62,590 nucleotides of DNA from Muribaculaceae bacterium (lineage in GTDB: Bacteria > Bacteroidota > Bacteroidia > Bacteroidales > Muribaculaceae), in assembly GCA_023662835.1 (NCBI GenBank), contig JAMPII010000006.1, positions 1 to 62,590 of the forward strand, written 5' to 3'. The notes beneath the pieces were generated by a model. The model saw nothing but the letters and a program-made list of their open reading frames with translations. It was not told the origin of the DNA and ran no database searches. Both the position numbers and the translations under genes were made by a program. This document shows, piece by piece, positions 36,842 to 45,336 of the stretch (the stretch's first letter is position 1; every line of letters starts with the position of its first letter).

Positions 36842-37684
36842 TTGGAAAACAACAATACTGAATATATTAAGCCAACCGTACTCGACTATAACGACATCGT
36901 TGAACTGTTGCCAAAAGCCAAAGGTCACAAGAAGCTAGTAAATAAAATACTCCATTGGCTTTCGGTCGACAAGGTCAACGATGTCCATTCTCGCTACTGC
37001 TACGACCCCGGTCCCGCATTTCCCAAAAATCTGCTCAAAGATTTCGACATAACCCTACGTGTCGACAACGAGCAGATTTTGCAGCAATATGCCTCCGTGC
37101 CCTTCATAACCGTCAGCAACCACCCCTTCGGAGCCCTCGACGGAATTTCGTTAATAGCCTTGGTAACAAAATATTGCCCAACCTATAAAGTCATGGTCAA
37201 TATGGTGCTCAACAAAATTGGAGCAATGCGCCCCAACTTCATAGCCGTCGATGCGCTCCAAAGCGACGACCCCGAAAAAAAACGCGTATCCATGAACGGC
37301 ATGCGGCAGGCTATCAAGCAGGTACGTGGCGGAAATCCGATAGGTTTCTTTCCCGCCGGTGCCGTCAGCAAATGGAACCGGCGCTTCCAAATTGTCGACC
37401 GCCCCTGGCAACCCTCGATAATCCGGCTTATCCGACAGCTCGATGTACCAGTGATTCCAATCTTTTTTCATGGCTCAAATTCTGTGTGGTTCAATATATT
37501 GGGTTTAATTAGCTGGCAGTTGCGCACCCTCCGCCTCCCCGCCGAGGTTTGGAAAAAATGCCATTCAACAATCCGCATTTCCATCGGACAGCCCATCACC
37601 CCCGAAAAAATTGCCTCATTCGGCTCCGACGATGTTGCTCTGGGCCGCTACCTCAAGCAACAAACCTACGCCCTAAAAAACTAG
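36842..37684 (+). CDS. Lysophospholipid acyltransferase family protein
   Basis: 280 aa with a probable TTG start three bases after the BI-1 stop. The PlsC-type motifs are SNHPFGALDGISL (the HX4D catalytic pair), NFIAVDAL, GFFPAGAVSKW (in place of FPEGTRS) and VIPIFFHGSN. It probably transfers an acyl chain in phospholipid or ornithine-lipid synthesis; the FPAG variant is common in the OlsA/hemolysin-like subgroup. Cytoplasmic membrane-associated. Confidence 0.87.
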   Translation: MENNNTEYIKPTVLDYNDIVELLPKAKGHKKLVNKILHWLSVDKVNDVHSRYCYDPGPAFPKNLLKDFDITLRVDNEQILQQYASVPFITVSNHPFGALDGISLIALVTKYCPTYKVMVNMVLNKIGAMRPNFIAVDALQSDDPEKKRVSMNGMRQAIKQVRGGNPIGFFPAGAVSKWNRRFQIVDRPWQPSIIRLIRQLDVPVIPIFFHGSNSVWFNILGLISWQLRTLRLPAEVWKKCHSTIRISIGQPITPEKIASFGSDDVALGRYLKQQTYALKN

Positions 37685-37688
37685 CGTA

Positions 37689-38342
37689 ATGAAAGACTCC
37701 CTTCTAGTATTGTCGGGCGGAATGGATTCCGTCACAATGCTCTACAAATACATCGATCGCATAGCCCTGGCCGTAACATTCAACTATGGTTCAAACCACA
37801 ATCAGCGCGAAACAGCCTGCGCCGCAAATGTTTGTGCCATGCTCGGAGTCGAACATATCATCATACCGCTCGACTTCATGAGCCGCTACTACAAGTCGGC
37901 TCTCCTTTCGGGAGCCAACGCAATTCCCGACGGCCACTACGCCCCCGAGAACCTTAAGCAAACAGTTGTCCCATTCCGCAACGGCGTAATGCTCGCAATA
38001 GCCTGCGGGCTAGCCGAAAGCCGTTCACTCAAACATGTAATGATTGCCAACCACGGCGGCGACCACACAATTTATCCCGACTGCCGCCCGCAATTTATCA
38101 ACGCCATGTCGGACGCAATGAGCGCCGGAACAGACACAAACGTCGACATAATCGCACCCTTTACCAATATCACCAAGGCCCGCATAGCGGCCATAGGCAA
38201 GGACCTCGGGCTCGACTACTCCCTCACATACTCCTGCTACCGCGGCGGACAGCGTCACTGCGGCCGTTGCGCCACCTGTATTGAACGGCGCGAAGCAATG
38301 GCTGCAGCCGGAATCGACGACCCAACTCTTTACGAACAATGA
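37689..38342 (+). CDS. queC: 7-cyano-7-deazaguanine synthase QueC
   Basis: 217 aa. The ATP-pyrophosphatase P-loop SGGMDSV is at residues 9-15. The zinc-binding cysteines occur in the C-terminal CYRGGQRHCGRCATCIERREA segment, as four Cys. Makes preQ0, precursor of queuosine. The stop overlaps the ribF start (ATGA). The next pathway enzyme, queF, lies 12 kb away on the other strand. Confidence 0.95.
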   Translation: MKDSLLVLSGGMDSVTMLYKYIDRIALAVTFNYGSNHNQRETACAANVCAMLGVEHIIIPLDFMSRYYKSALLSGANAIPDGHYAPENLKQTVVPFRNGVMLAIACGLAESRSLKHVMIANHGGDHTIYPDCRPQFINAMSDAMSAGTDTNVDIIAPFTNITKARIAAIGKDLGLDYSLTYSCYRGGQRHCGRCATCIERREAMAAAGIDDPTLYEQ

Positions 38343-39229
38343 CCCCCGCTGTCGCAACAATCGGAAACTTCGACGGTATGCACATCGGCCATCAATTCCT
38401 GGCCCATAAACTGGTTGAGGAAGCACAGGCCAGCAACGCCCGACCGCTGGTATTCACCTTCGGCAACCACCCCCGTCAAGCCCCGCTGCTGATGCCCGTT
38501 GCCGAACGCGTAGCCCAGCTGGAACGTATGGGCATAGGCGTTTCCCTGCTCGAGTTCACACCCGAAATAAAAAGCCTGTCGGCCGATGAGTTTATGCAGC
38601 GCCTCAGCAGCGAATTCCGCGTCACAACGCTTCTCATGGGCTTCAACAACCATTTTGGCCACACCCATCCCGCCTCAATCGAGGGCTACGTCGAACTCGG
38701 CGCACGAATCGGCATCAATGTCAAAGCCGTAGGCGAAGTGTCGCTGCCTGGAATTGTCACAGCCGTAAGCTCCTCAGCCATACGCAGTTTGCTTGAACAC
38801 TGCCGCCCCGACGATGCCGCCACAATGCTCGGACGCCCATATCAAATCAAAGGAATTGTAAGTCACGGCCGCGAACTAGGCCGCACGTTAGGCTTCCCAA
38901 CGGCAAATGTAGAGCCACTATGCACGCAACAACTAATTCCCGGGCGAGGCGTGTACGCCGCCCGCATAACACTCTACGCCGACACCATAGCCACCTATCC
39001 AGCAATGCTAAACGTTGGCCACCGGCCCACAGTTGATACCCCCGGCGCCCCCGTAACTATCGAAGCCCACATACTCGGCGGCTTCAACCGTCAAATCTAC
39101 GGAATGGACGTAGCAGTTGAATTCATCAGTTACCTCCGTCCCGAGCGCCGCTTCAACTCGCTCCAAGCCTTGCAGCAGCAGTTACAAGACGACGCAAATG
39201 CCGTATCCCTCATCTGCTCACAAAAATAA
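38339..39229 (+). CDS. ribF: Bifunctional riboflavin kinase/FMN adenylyltransferase
   Basis: 296 aa. The N-terminal nucleotidyltransferase domain has TIGNFDGMHIGHQ and the C-terminal riboflavin kinase domain has GRELGRTLGFPTANV and GVYAARI. Converts riboflavin to FMN and FAD. Its start overlaps the queC stop by four bases, so translation is coupled. Its last codon and stop lie in the hairpin at 39225 shared with a probable antisense small RNA. Confidence 0.96.
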   Translation: MTPAVATIGNFDGMHIGHQFLAHKLVEEAQASNARPLVFTFGNHPRQAPLLMPVAERVAQLERMGIGVSLLEFTPEIKSLSADEFMQRLSSEFRVTTLLMGFNNHFGHTHPASIEGYVELGARIGINVKAVGEVSLPGIVTAVSSSAIRSLLEHCRPDDAATMLGRPYQIKGIVSHGRELGRTLGFPTANVEPLCTQQLIPGRGVYAARITLYADTIATYPAMLNVGHRPTVDTPGAPVTIEAHILGGFNRQIYGMDVAVEFISYLRPERRFNSLQALQQQLQDDANAVSLICSQK

Positions 39230-39291
39230 CGAAGAGCCAGTCTCGCGACTCGCCCTTCGTTATTAACCTTAAATCTAATACCATGAAAAAC
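39221..39291 (-). ncRNA. Probable small RNA antisense to the ribF 3' end
   Basis: A minus-strand -7 element TATATTTG (39305 to 39298) predicts a start near 39291. The transcript would begin GTGTTTTTCATGGTATTAG, run through ATTTAAGGTTAATAACGAAG and end in the hairpin with a TTTT tail near 39221, about 70 nt. I recall the CATGGTATTAGATTTAAGGTTA block followed by a CTTCG hairpin as recurrent in Bacteroidales intergenic regions, but cannot verify this here. No coding potential on this strand. The opposite-strand MKNTVQI mini-frame is taken as chance. Confidence 0.55.
39225..39264. terminator. Bidirectional hairpin at the ribF end
   Basis: AATAACGAAG (39225-39234) pairs perfectly with CTTCGTTATT (39255-39264); a smaller stem AGTC/GACT sits in the loop. 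The T run is better on the minus strand (TTATTTTTG) than on plus, so it probably serves chiefly a minus-strand transcript. The ribF stop codon is inside the stem. Confidence 0.75.
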
Positions 39292-39421
39292 ACAGTGCAA
39301 ATATAGTAATTATGCCTTTTAAACACTCCCCCCACAAAATGGTTCACAATATCGGCAAATTTAACTTTGGTTAACATTTTACAGGCCAATTCTAACGCTA
39401 AATCTAACTAAATTTGTGATG

Positions 39422-39451
39422 TTGAGAAAGTAACATAATGCTATATATTTA
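39422..39451 (+). promoter_or_regulatory. Candidate promoter of the two-component system
   Basis: TTG (39422-39424), 19 nt, TATATTTA (39444-39451), ending 10 nt before the response-regulator ATG. A second -7-like TAAATTTG is at 39409-39416 without a -33 partner. Confidence 0.5.
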
Positions 39452-39461
39452 AAATTACAGT

Positions 39462-40172
39462 ATGAGAATAAAAATACTAGTAGTTGACGATGAGGAATCA
39501 ATCTGCGACATCCTGAAATACAATCTAGAACTGGATGGTTATGAAGTTGATTATGCACTTTCAGCCGAGGAAGCCCTTACAATGGACTTGCCAAGCTACT
39601 CCCTTTTCATCCTCGATATAATGATGGATAGGTTGAGTGGCTTCGATCTGGCTAAAAAATTGAAAAATAACACGTCAACCGAAAATACCCCCGTGATTTT
39701 CTGCTCGGCTCTCTCCGGCGAGGACGACACTGTGATGGGCCTAAACCTAGGCGGCGACGACTATATCACAAAACCCTTCATCATCAAGGAAGTGCTCGCT
39801 CGCGTACGCGCCGTTCTGCGCCGCTCAACAGCCAGTCAGCAAATGGCCTACAATGTCTCACGCGGATTGCGCGAACCCGACATCGTATTCAAAACCATGC
39901 GCATCGACCGCAACGAAAAAGTTTGCTATCTCGAAGGAAAACCTGTACAGCTGACAAAAACCGAGTTCGAAATCCTGCTATTCTTCCTCTCCCACCGCAA
40001 CCGCATTTACTCCCGCGAAGAAATCATTCGCGAGGTATGGCCCGACGACGTCGTAGTCTCAAACCGTACCATCGATACAAACATTACGCGCCTGCGCAAA
40101 AAAATCGACCCCTACGGCAACAATATAGTAACCCGATTGGGATTTGGTTATGGCTTTAAAGAGGTCAATTAG
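39462..40172 (+). CDS. OmpR/PhoB-type response regulator
   Basis: 236 aa. The receiver domain has the acidic pocket D9-D10, phospho-acceptor D52 (FILDIMMD), and the switch Lys in ITKPF. The C-terminal winged-helix DNA-binding domain (about 135-236) has VQLTKTEFEILLFFLSHRN, SREEIIREVWPDD and NITRLRKKI. A transcription factor controlled by the kinase gene that overlaps its 3' end by 23 nt. Targets cannot be deduced. Confidence 0.95.
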   Translation: MRIKILVVDDEESICDILKYNLELDGYEVDYALSAEEALTMDLPSYSLFILDIMMDRLSGFDLAKKLKNNTSTENTPVIFCSALSGEDDTVMGLNLGGDDYITKPFIIKEVLARVRAVLRRSTASQQMAYNVSRGLREPDIVFKTMRIDRNEKVCYLEGKPVQLTKTEFEILLFFLSHRNRIYSREEIIREVWPDDVVVSNRTIDTNITRLRKKIDPYGNNIVTRLGFGYGFKEVN

Positions 40173-41679
40173 TTATCAATGGCGGATATTCTTCCCGCTC
40201 GTAGCGCTGCTATGGGCGGTTATTATCGTGCAGGCTGTTATCCAGTACCAGCGCGAGTCGCAATACCGCGAAAACCGTCTTAACGACGACCTGAATCTCG
40301 TTAACTCACGCATTATCGATGCCTACGAAGAGGATATCGATATATTCCCTTACCTGAGGTTCATCTCAAAGTACTATGAAAATTCCGAACTAAACGGCAT
40401 CCGCATAACTATCTACGACGACAAAGGCGAGATGCTTTACTGTCTCGGACAGCCCCTGAAAAGATACTACGACGAAAACCTCTCGCCCGAACTTTCCGAA
40501 GCAATCGACAAAGGCAAAGGATACGCCGTGCGCCGAACGTCCGAGACTACCGATCAGCAACTGCAGGCACCGTATTATTACTACGGAGTCCATCACAGCG
40601 CCGATGGTAAACTCTTCGTCCACACAGCAATGCCCTTCACTGCAACCCTTTACCGCTCAACCGACGTCGACTCCAGCCTCTGGATAATAATAATTACCCT
40701 ATCGCTGCTGGCAACATTCTTCGCCTGGGCAACAACCCGCTATCTCAGCCAGAACGTGAAACTGCTCCATCAGTTCGCCCGCGACATCGCAGGCGGAAAT
40801 GCCGAGAACCAAAATTACGAATTCGCAAATGATGAACTCGGCGAAGTTTCAAAGCAAATTTTCAAACTCTACAGAGAAAAAACCAAGGCCAACGAGCGAG
40901 TCGAGCGCGAACATGCCCTCGCTATAAAAGCAACCGAGGACAAAATTAAGAGCAATCGCCAGATGTCCGACAACATCAACCACGAGCTCAAAACGCCCGT
41001 CAGCGTAATAAAAGGCTACCTCGACACCATCACCGAGAACCCCGACATGCCTTCCGAAATGCGACAGCGATTCCTCGGAAAAGCTAAAGAACACATGGAA
41101 CGCCTCTGCGACCTGCTCAACGACCTCTCCGCAATTACACGACTCGAAAACGGCGCATGCGGAATCATACGCGAAAAAATCTCGCTCAACGACATGCTCA
41201 TAGCCATCAGTTCCGAACTGGAAACGGCCAAATTTATCCACAACAACATATCATTCTCCTTCGATATACCGCTCGACTGCTACATTATAGGCAACTACAA
41301 CCTTATATACGCCATGTTCATCAACCTCATCCGCAACGCCGACCTCCACTCCCATGGCACCGAATGCGGCGTAAAATACATCGGCGAGGACGACGAACAT
41401 TTCAAATTCTCATTCTACGACAACGGAACCGGCATCGACCAAGAACACCTGCCCCACCTGTTCGAACGCTTCTACCGAGTCGACAAAGGTCGCTCACGCA
41501 AAGCCGGCGGAACCGGCCTCGGTTTGCCGATCGTGAAAAACACAGTTGTAGCTATGGGCGGAACAATGTCGGTACAAAACCGACAGGAAGGCGGTCTGGA
41601 GTTCATCTTCACCCTCACTAAATGGCGCGATCAACTCCCCGAGTCAACCGATTCCGACACCAACCCCGAAAACGAATAA
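40150..41679 (+). CDS. Sensor histidine kinase
   Basis: 509 aa from the ATG at 40150 (MALKRSISYQWR), inside the regulator gene; an in-frame TTG at 40144 is possible. Membrane helix about 12-32, a periplasmic sensor of about 140 residues, a second helix (IIIITLSLLATFFAWATT), a HAMP segment and coiled coil. H278 lies in NINHELKTPVSV (H box). The ATPase domain has N box NLIRNADLHS, G1 DNGTGID and G2 GGTGLGLPIV. A PhoR/ResE-like bifunctional kinase by architecture. Signal unknown. Confidence 0.95.
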   Translation: MALKRSISYQWRIFFPLVALLWAVIIVQAVIQYQRESQYRENRLNDDLNLVNSRIIDAYEEDIDIFPYLRFISKYYENSELNGIRITIYDDKGEMLYCLGQPLKRYYDENLSPELSEAIDKGKGYAVRRTSETTDQQLQAPYYYYGVHHSADGKLFVHTAMPFTATLYRSTDVDSSLWIIIITLSLLATFFAWATTRYLSQNVKLLHQFARDIAGGNAENQNYEFANDELGEVSKQIFKLYREKTKANERVEREHALAIKATEDKIKSNRQMSDNINHELKTPVSVIKGYLDTITENPDMPSEMRQRFLGKAKEHMERLCDLLNDLSAITRLENGACGIIREKISLNDMLIAISSELETAKFIHNNISFSFDIPLDCYIIGNYNLIYAMFINLIRNADLHSHGTECGVKYIGEDDEHFKFSFYDNGTGIDQEHLPHLFERFYRVDKGRSRKAGGTGLGLPIVKNTVVAMGGTMSVQNRQEGGLEFIFTLTKWRDQLPESTDSDTNPENE

Positions 41680-41708
41680 ATCGAACAAGTAATCAAATAT
41701 CAGCAACC

Positions 41709-42848
41709 ATGAAACATCATGTAACAGCCCTCATGGCAGCGGCTACAATCATGCTTGGCGCCGTTTCCTGCTCGCAGAACAAAAGCCAGCTCACAAAATC
41801 GGGTCTCGACCCCAAAAATTTCATCGACACAATCGCCGGCAAACCCGTAGCCCTCTACACCCTCACAAACTCCGAAGGGCTCGAAGCCTGCATCACAAAC
41901 TTCGGCGGCCGCATCGTTTCACTCATGGTGCCCGACCGCAACAATGTGCTAACCGATGTTGTTCTTGGCCACGACTCCCTGGCCGACTATGTGAACATCG
42001 ACGGAAACTTCGGAGCCCTCATCGGCCGCTACGGCAACCGAATCAACCACGGCCAAATAACTATCGACTCCGTGAGCTATCAGCTCCCCATCAACGACAA
42101 CGGCCATAGCCTTCACGGAGGCCCAATGGGCTACCACAATCAAGTCTGGGACGCCGAGCAGCCATCCGACTCAGTGCTCGTCCTGAAACTATTGTCGCCC
42201 GACGGCGATGCCGGCTATCCAGGCAACCTCGCCATAACTGTGGTTTACACTCTCGGCGCCGACCGCTCGCTAAACATCGCCTACGAAGCCGAAACCGACA
42301 AACCAACAATTGTCAACCTCACCAACCACGCCTACTTCAACCTCTCGGGCAACATGGCCGGCGACATCCTGCGCGAAAACCTCTGGATCGACGCCGACGC
42401 ATACACCCCAATCGACTCCTCGTTCATGACCACAGGCGAAATCGCAAGCGTCGACAACACTCCATTCGATTTCCGCAACACAAAAGCTATCGGTGCCGAC
42501 CTCGTTTTGCCTGATACACAACTTCAAAACGGCAAAGGCTACGACCACAACTTCGTGCTCAACCAGCCCCTCCACACCGACACCCCGGCCGCAATTCTAT
42601 CCGACCCCGACACCGGTATCAAAATGGAAGTCCTAACCGACCAGCCTGGCCTGCAGCTCTACATCGGCAACTTCCTCGACGGCACCGTAGTTGGTAAACA
42701 AGGAATTGCCTACCCATTGCGCTCCGCCGTTTGTCTGGAAACGCAGCACTATCCCGACACCCCCAACAAACCCGAGTGGCCTTCCGTTCGCCTAAACCCC
42801 GGCCAGCGCTACATGACTCAGACAACCTACCGATTCTCTAACGAATGA
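41709..42848 (+). CDS. Aldose 1-epimerase (galactose mutarotase) lipoprotein
   Basis: 379 aa from the ATG at 41709; upstream in-frame codons overlap the kinase gene. The signal peptide ends in a lipobox, MLGAVSC. Mutarotase motifs: GLEACITNFGGRIVSLMVP, IGRYGNRI, SLHGGPMGY, the catalytic His in NLTNHAYFNLSG and catalytic Glu in CLETQHYPDTPN. Interconverts sugar anomers in the periplasm. Its stop overlaps the next start (ATGA). Confidence 0.93.
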   Translation: MKHHVTALMAAATIMLGAVSCSQNKSQLTKSGLDPKNFIDTIAGKPVALYTLTNSEGLEACITNFGGRIVSLMVPDRNNVLTDVVLGHDSLADYVNIDGNFGALIGRYGNRINHGQITIDSVSYQLPINDNGHSLHGGPMGYHNQVWDAEQPSDSVLVLKLLSPDGDAGYPGNLAITVVYTLGADRSLNIAYEAETDKPTIVNLTNHAYFNLSGNMAGDILRENLWIDADAYTPIDSSFMTTGEIASVDNTPFDFRNTKAIGADLVLPDTQLQNGKGYDHNFVLNQPLHTDTPAAILSDPDTGIKMEVLTDQPGLQLYIGNFLDGTVVGKQGIAYPLRSAVCLETQHYPDTPNKPEWPSVRLNPGQRYMTQTTYRFSNE

Positions 42849-43864
42849 CAGAAAACAAAAACGTACTTATAGTTGGTGCCGGAGGGTTCATTGGCGGGTT
42901 CATCGCCAACGAATCGCTCCGGCGCGGCTTTAACACCTGGTGCGCCTTGCGTCAGTCAACATCTCGCCGTTTCCTAACCGACCCGGCCCTTAACTTTGTT
43001 GTGCTCGACTATGAGTCGCCCCAAGCAATTGCCAACCAGCTATCAACAATAGGCCTGCGCTGGGACTGGATTATATATAACCTAGGCGCAACAAAAGTAA
43101 CCAACTATCTCGACTTCAATCGAATAAATTGCGACTACCTGCGCAATTTCCTACAGGCATTGCAAATCGCCAACCTTATGCCCGAACGCTTCATCTACAT
43201 GAGCTCGCTCAGCGCACTTGGCCCGGCCGACGAACAAAACTACACCCCCTACACCGACGCGATGATTCCATTTCCCAACACACGCTACGGCGTGTCGAAG
43301 CTGAAAGCCGAGACAATCATCGAATCAACGCCCGGCTTAAACTGGATAATACTCCGCCCAACAGGTGTTTACGGCCCCCACGACCACGACTATCGAATGA
43401 TGGTGCAATGCATCGACCGCCATCTCGACTTCGGAATCGGCTTCCGGCGCCAGATGCTAACATTCATCTACGTCGAGGACCTCGCACGCGCAATCTTCGA
43501 CGCCCTGGCCAACTCGCAGCCGCAGAAAAAATATCTCATCAGCGAGGATCGCAGCTATACGTCGGCCCAAGTCACCAAAATCATTGCCGCAGCGCTAGGT
43601 CGCAAATTCGTAATGCCGGTGAAGCTCCCGATTGCCCTGGCAAAAATTGTATGCACCGTTGCCGAAAAGTTAGGGCAGTGGACCATGAAACCATCAACAC
43701 TCAATTCCGACAAATTCCGTATCATGGCTCAGCGCAACTGGAACGTCAACATCGAACCGGCCCGTAAAGGCTTCGGATTCAACCCGCAGGTATCCCTGGC
43801 CGAAGGCATGAAACACACCGTTGCCGACTATCGCATTTGGAAACAGCAAAACAAACACCAATGA
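42845..43864 (+). CDS. NAD-dependent epimerase/dehydratase (extended SDR)
   Basis: 339 aa. N-terminal Rossmann loop VGAGGFIGGFIANE, catalytic YGVSKLKAE (YxxxK) and the substrate-side RPTGVYGPHDHDY. Likely a nucleotide-sugar or related epimerase; substrate unknown. Coupled by 4-nt overlaps to both the mutarotase upstream and the small membrane gene downstream. Confidence 0.9.
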   Translation: MTENKNVLIVGAGGFIGGFIANESLRRGFNTWCALRQSTSRRFLTDPALNFVVLDYESPQAIANQLSTIGLRWDWIIYNLGATKVTNYLDFNRINCDYLRNFLQALQIANLMPERFIYMSSLSALGPADEQNYTPYTDAMIPFPNTRYGVSKLKAETIIESTPGLNWIILRPTGVYGPHDHDYRMMVQCIDRHLDFGIGFRRQMLTFIYVEDLARAIFDALANSQPQKKYLISEDRSYTSAQVTKIIAAALGRKFVMPVKLPIALAKIVCTVAEKLGQWTMKPSTLNSDKFRIMAQRNWNVNIEPARKGFGFNPQVSLAEGMKHTVADYRIWKQQNKHQ

Positions 43865-44124
43865 ACAACAGCCGTCTTCGACCCCCACAGTGGTTTATCA
43901 TAATCCTCATAGCCGCAGCATTACCCCTGTTGGCCTGGCCATCGGTAATGGCGGCAGTGCCCTCGAGCGACATTGCCGGCACCCTCGCCATGCTCTTCCC
44001 GATCTATGCCATAGTGTCGCTCTATCTGGCCTATCGCGTATTCCCCCGCCGTCCCGATTTGTCATGGATTCTGATTGCCATATTGCTGCTCAGTTATGGC
44101 GCAATGGCATGGCTCGTCTGGTGA
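43861..44124 (+). CDS. Small two-helix membrane protein, unknown
   Basis: 87 aa from the ATG at 43861, overlapping the previous stop (ATGA), which makes it preferable to an in-frame start 24 nt upstream. Two or three hydrophobic helices (FIIILIAAALPLLAWPSVMA, LAMLFPIYAIVSLYLAY, SWILIAILLLSYGAMAWLV). No known family recognised. The coupling suggests a role linked to the epimerase or the following envelope genes. Confidence 0.75.
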   Translation: MNNSRLRPPQWFIIILIAAALPLLAWPSVMAAVPSSDIAGTLAMLFPIYAIVSLYLAYRVFPRRPDLSWILIAILLLSYGAMAWLVW

Positions 44125-44169
44125 ACTTCGCTTCCCCAAAAAGTGTTCAACTAAAAACGAGGGAAAAAT

Positions 44170-45336
44170 ATGAATTTACGGGCTAAAATACAACAATTGG
44201 CGCTATCGGCACTTCTGTTGTCGACTCCCTCGCTTTGTTGCGGCCAATCGGCGCAAACCGATTCCGTAACCCCGCTGCAAAAACGCTCTGTCGTTCAGCG
44301 ATTCATCGACTATTTCGCCCATGCCAACAACGATCGACCCGATAAAAAATTCGACTTCTCAATCCTTGGCGGACCCCACTATTCGTCCGACGTCGGGCTA
44401 GGTATCGGTTTGGTCGCCGCCGGAATTTACCGCACCGCTCCTACCGACAGCCTAACACCCAAATCGAACGTATCGCTCTACGGCGACGTAGCCACTTCCG
44501 GATTCTTCATGGTAGGCATCGGAGGAAACCACATAACCCGCCGCGACCGTCACCGTATCGATTACGACTTCTATTTCTCATCCTTTCCCACAAAATACTG
44601 GGGCGTAGGCTACAAAAACGGCCGCAACAAAGCCAACCGCACCGACTATAAGGAGATTTGCATCGACTTCACCGTCAATTTAACATGGCAGGTTGCCCCG
44701 CATCTATTCATCGGCCCGTCGGCTCAAATCAAATACATCGACGCCTCTCAGGTCGACAACCTCGCCACCTGGGGCAACGAACTGCTGCAAACAACAACCC
44801 TCGGCATAGGCGGCATCCTGCGCTACGACACACGCGACAACCTCACAGCCACACAACGCGGCTGGATGCTCGCCGCCGAACAGCGCTTCTGCCCCCGCTT
44901 CCTCGGCAACGGCAACCGTAGCTTCTCCTTCACGCGCCTGACGGCCGCAACATTCATGCCCATATGGCGCGACTGCACCCTCGCCATCCAGGCCAGCGCA
45001 ACCTACAACTATGGTCGCGTGCCCTGGGGCATGATGGCAACCTTCGGCGGCAACTCAACCATGCGCGGCTATTACAAAGGACAGTACCGCGACAAAACCG
45101 AGGCCGACCTGACCGTCGAATTCCGCCAGCATATCTGGCACCGTATCGGAATGGTCATATGGGGTGGGGTGGCCACTGTAGCTCCTTCGCCCGGACAAAT
45201 CCGGTTCAAACAGTTGTTGCCCAACTACGGAATCGGCTATCGCTGGGAATTCAAAAAACAAACCAACGTGCGCGTCGACTACGGTATCGGACGCGGATGC
45301 TCATCTTTCATATTTAGTATTAATGAAGCTTTTTAA
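44170..45336 (+). CDS. Outer-membrane beta-barrel protein, Omp85/BamA-like
   Basis: 388 aa with a signal peptide (about 1-25, ending CCGQ). The body is alternating beta strands with the Omp85-type GNSTMRGYYKGQYRDK segment (the RGY loop motif) and ends NEAF with a C-terminal Phe. No POTRA domains are seen, so it resembles the barrel-only surface-antigen proteins rather than BamA itself. Overlaps the next gene by 14 nt. Confidence 0.82.
   Translation: MNLRAKIQQLALSALLLSTPSLCCGQSAQTDSVTPLQKRSVVQRFIDYFAHANNDRPDKKFDFSILGGPHYSSDVGLGIGLVAAGIYRTAPTDSLTPKSNVSLYGDVATSGFFMVGIGGNHITRRDRHRIDYDFYFSSFPTKYWGVGYKNGRNKANRTDYKEICIDFTVNLTWQVAPHLFIGPSAQIKYIDASQVDNLATWGNELLQTTTLGIGGILRYDTRDNLTATQRGWMLAAEQRFCPRFLGNGNRSFSFTRLTAATFMPIWRDCTLAIQASATYNYGRVPWGMMATFGGNSTMRGYYKGQYRDKTEADLTVEFRQHIWHRIGMVIWGGVATVAPSPGQIRFKQLLPNYGIGYRWEFKKQTNVRVDYGIGRGCSSFIFSINEAF

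Noticed and set aside
39281-39304. Leader peptide MKNTVQI upstream of the two-component system
   Set aside because: Seven codons inside the conserved small-RNA block on the opposite strand; more likely a by-product of that promoter and RNA sequence.
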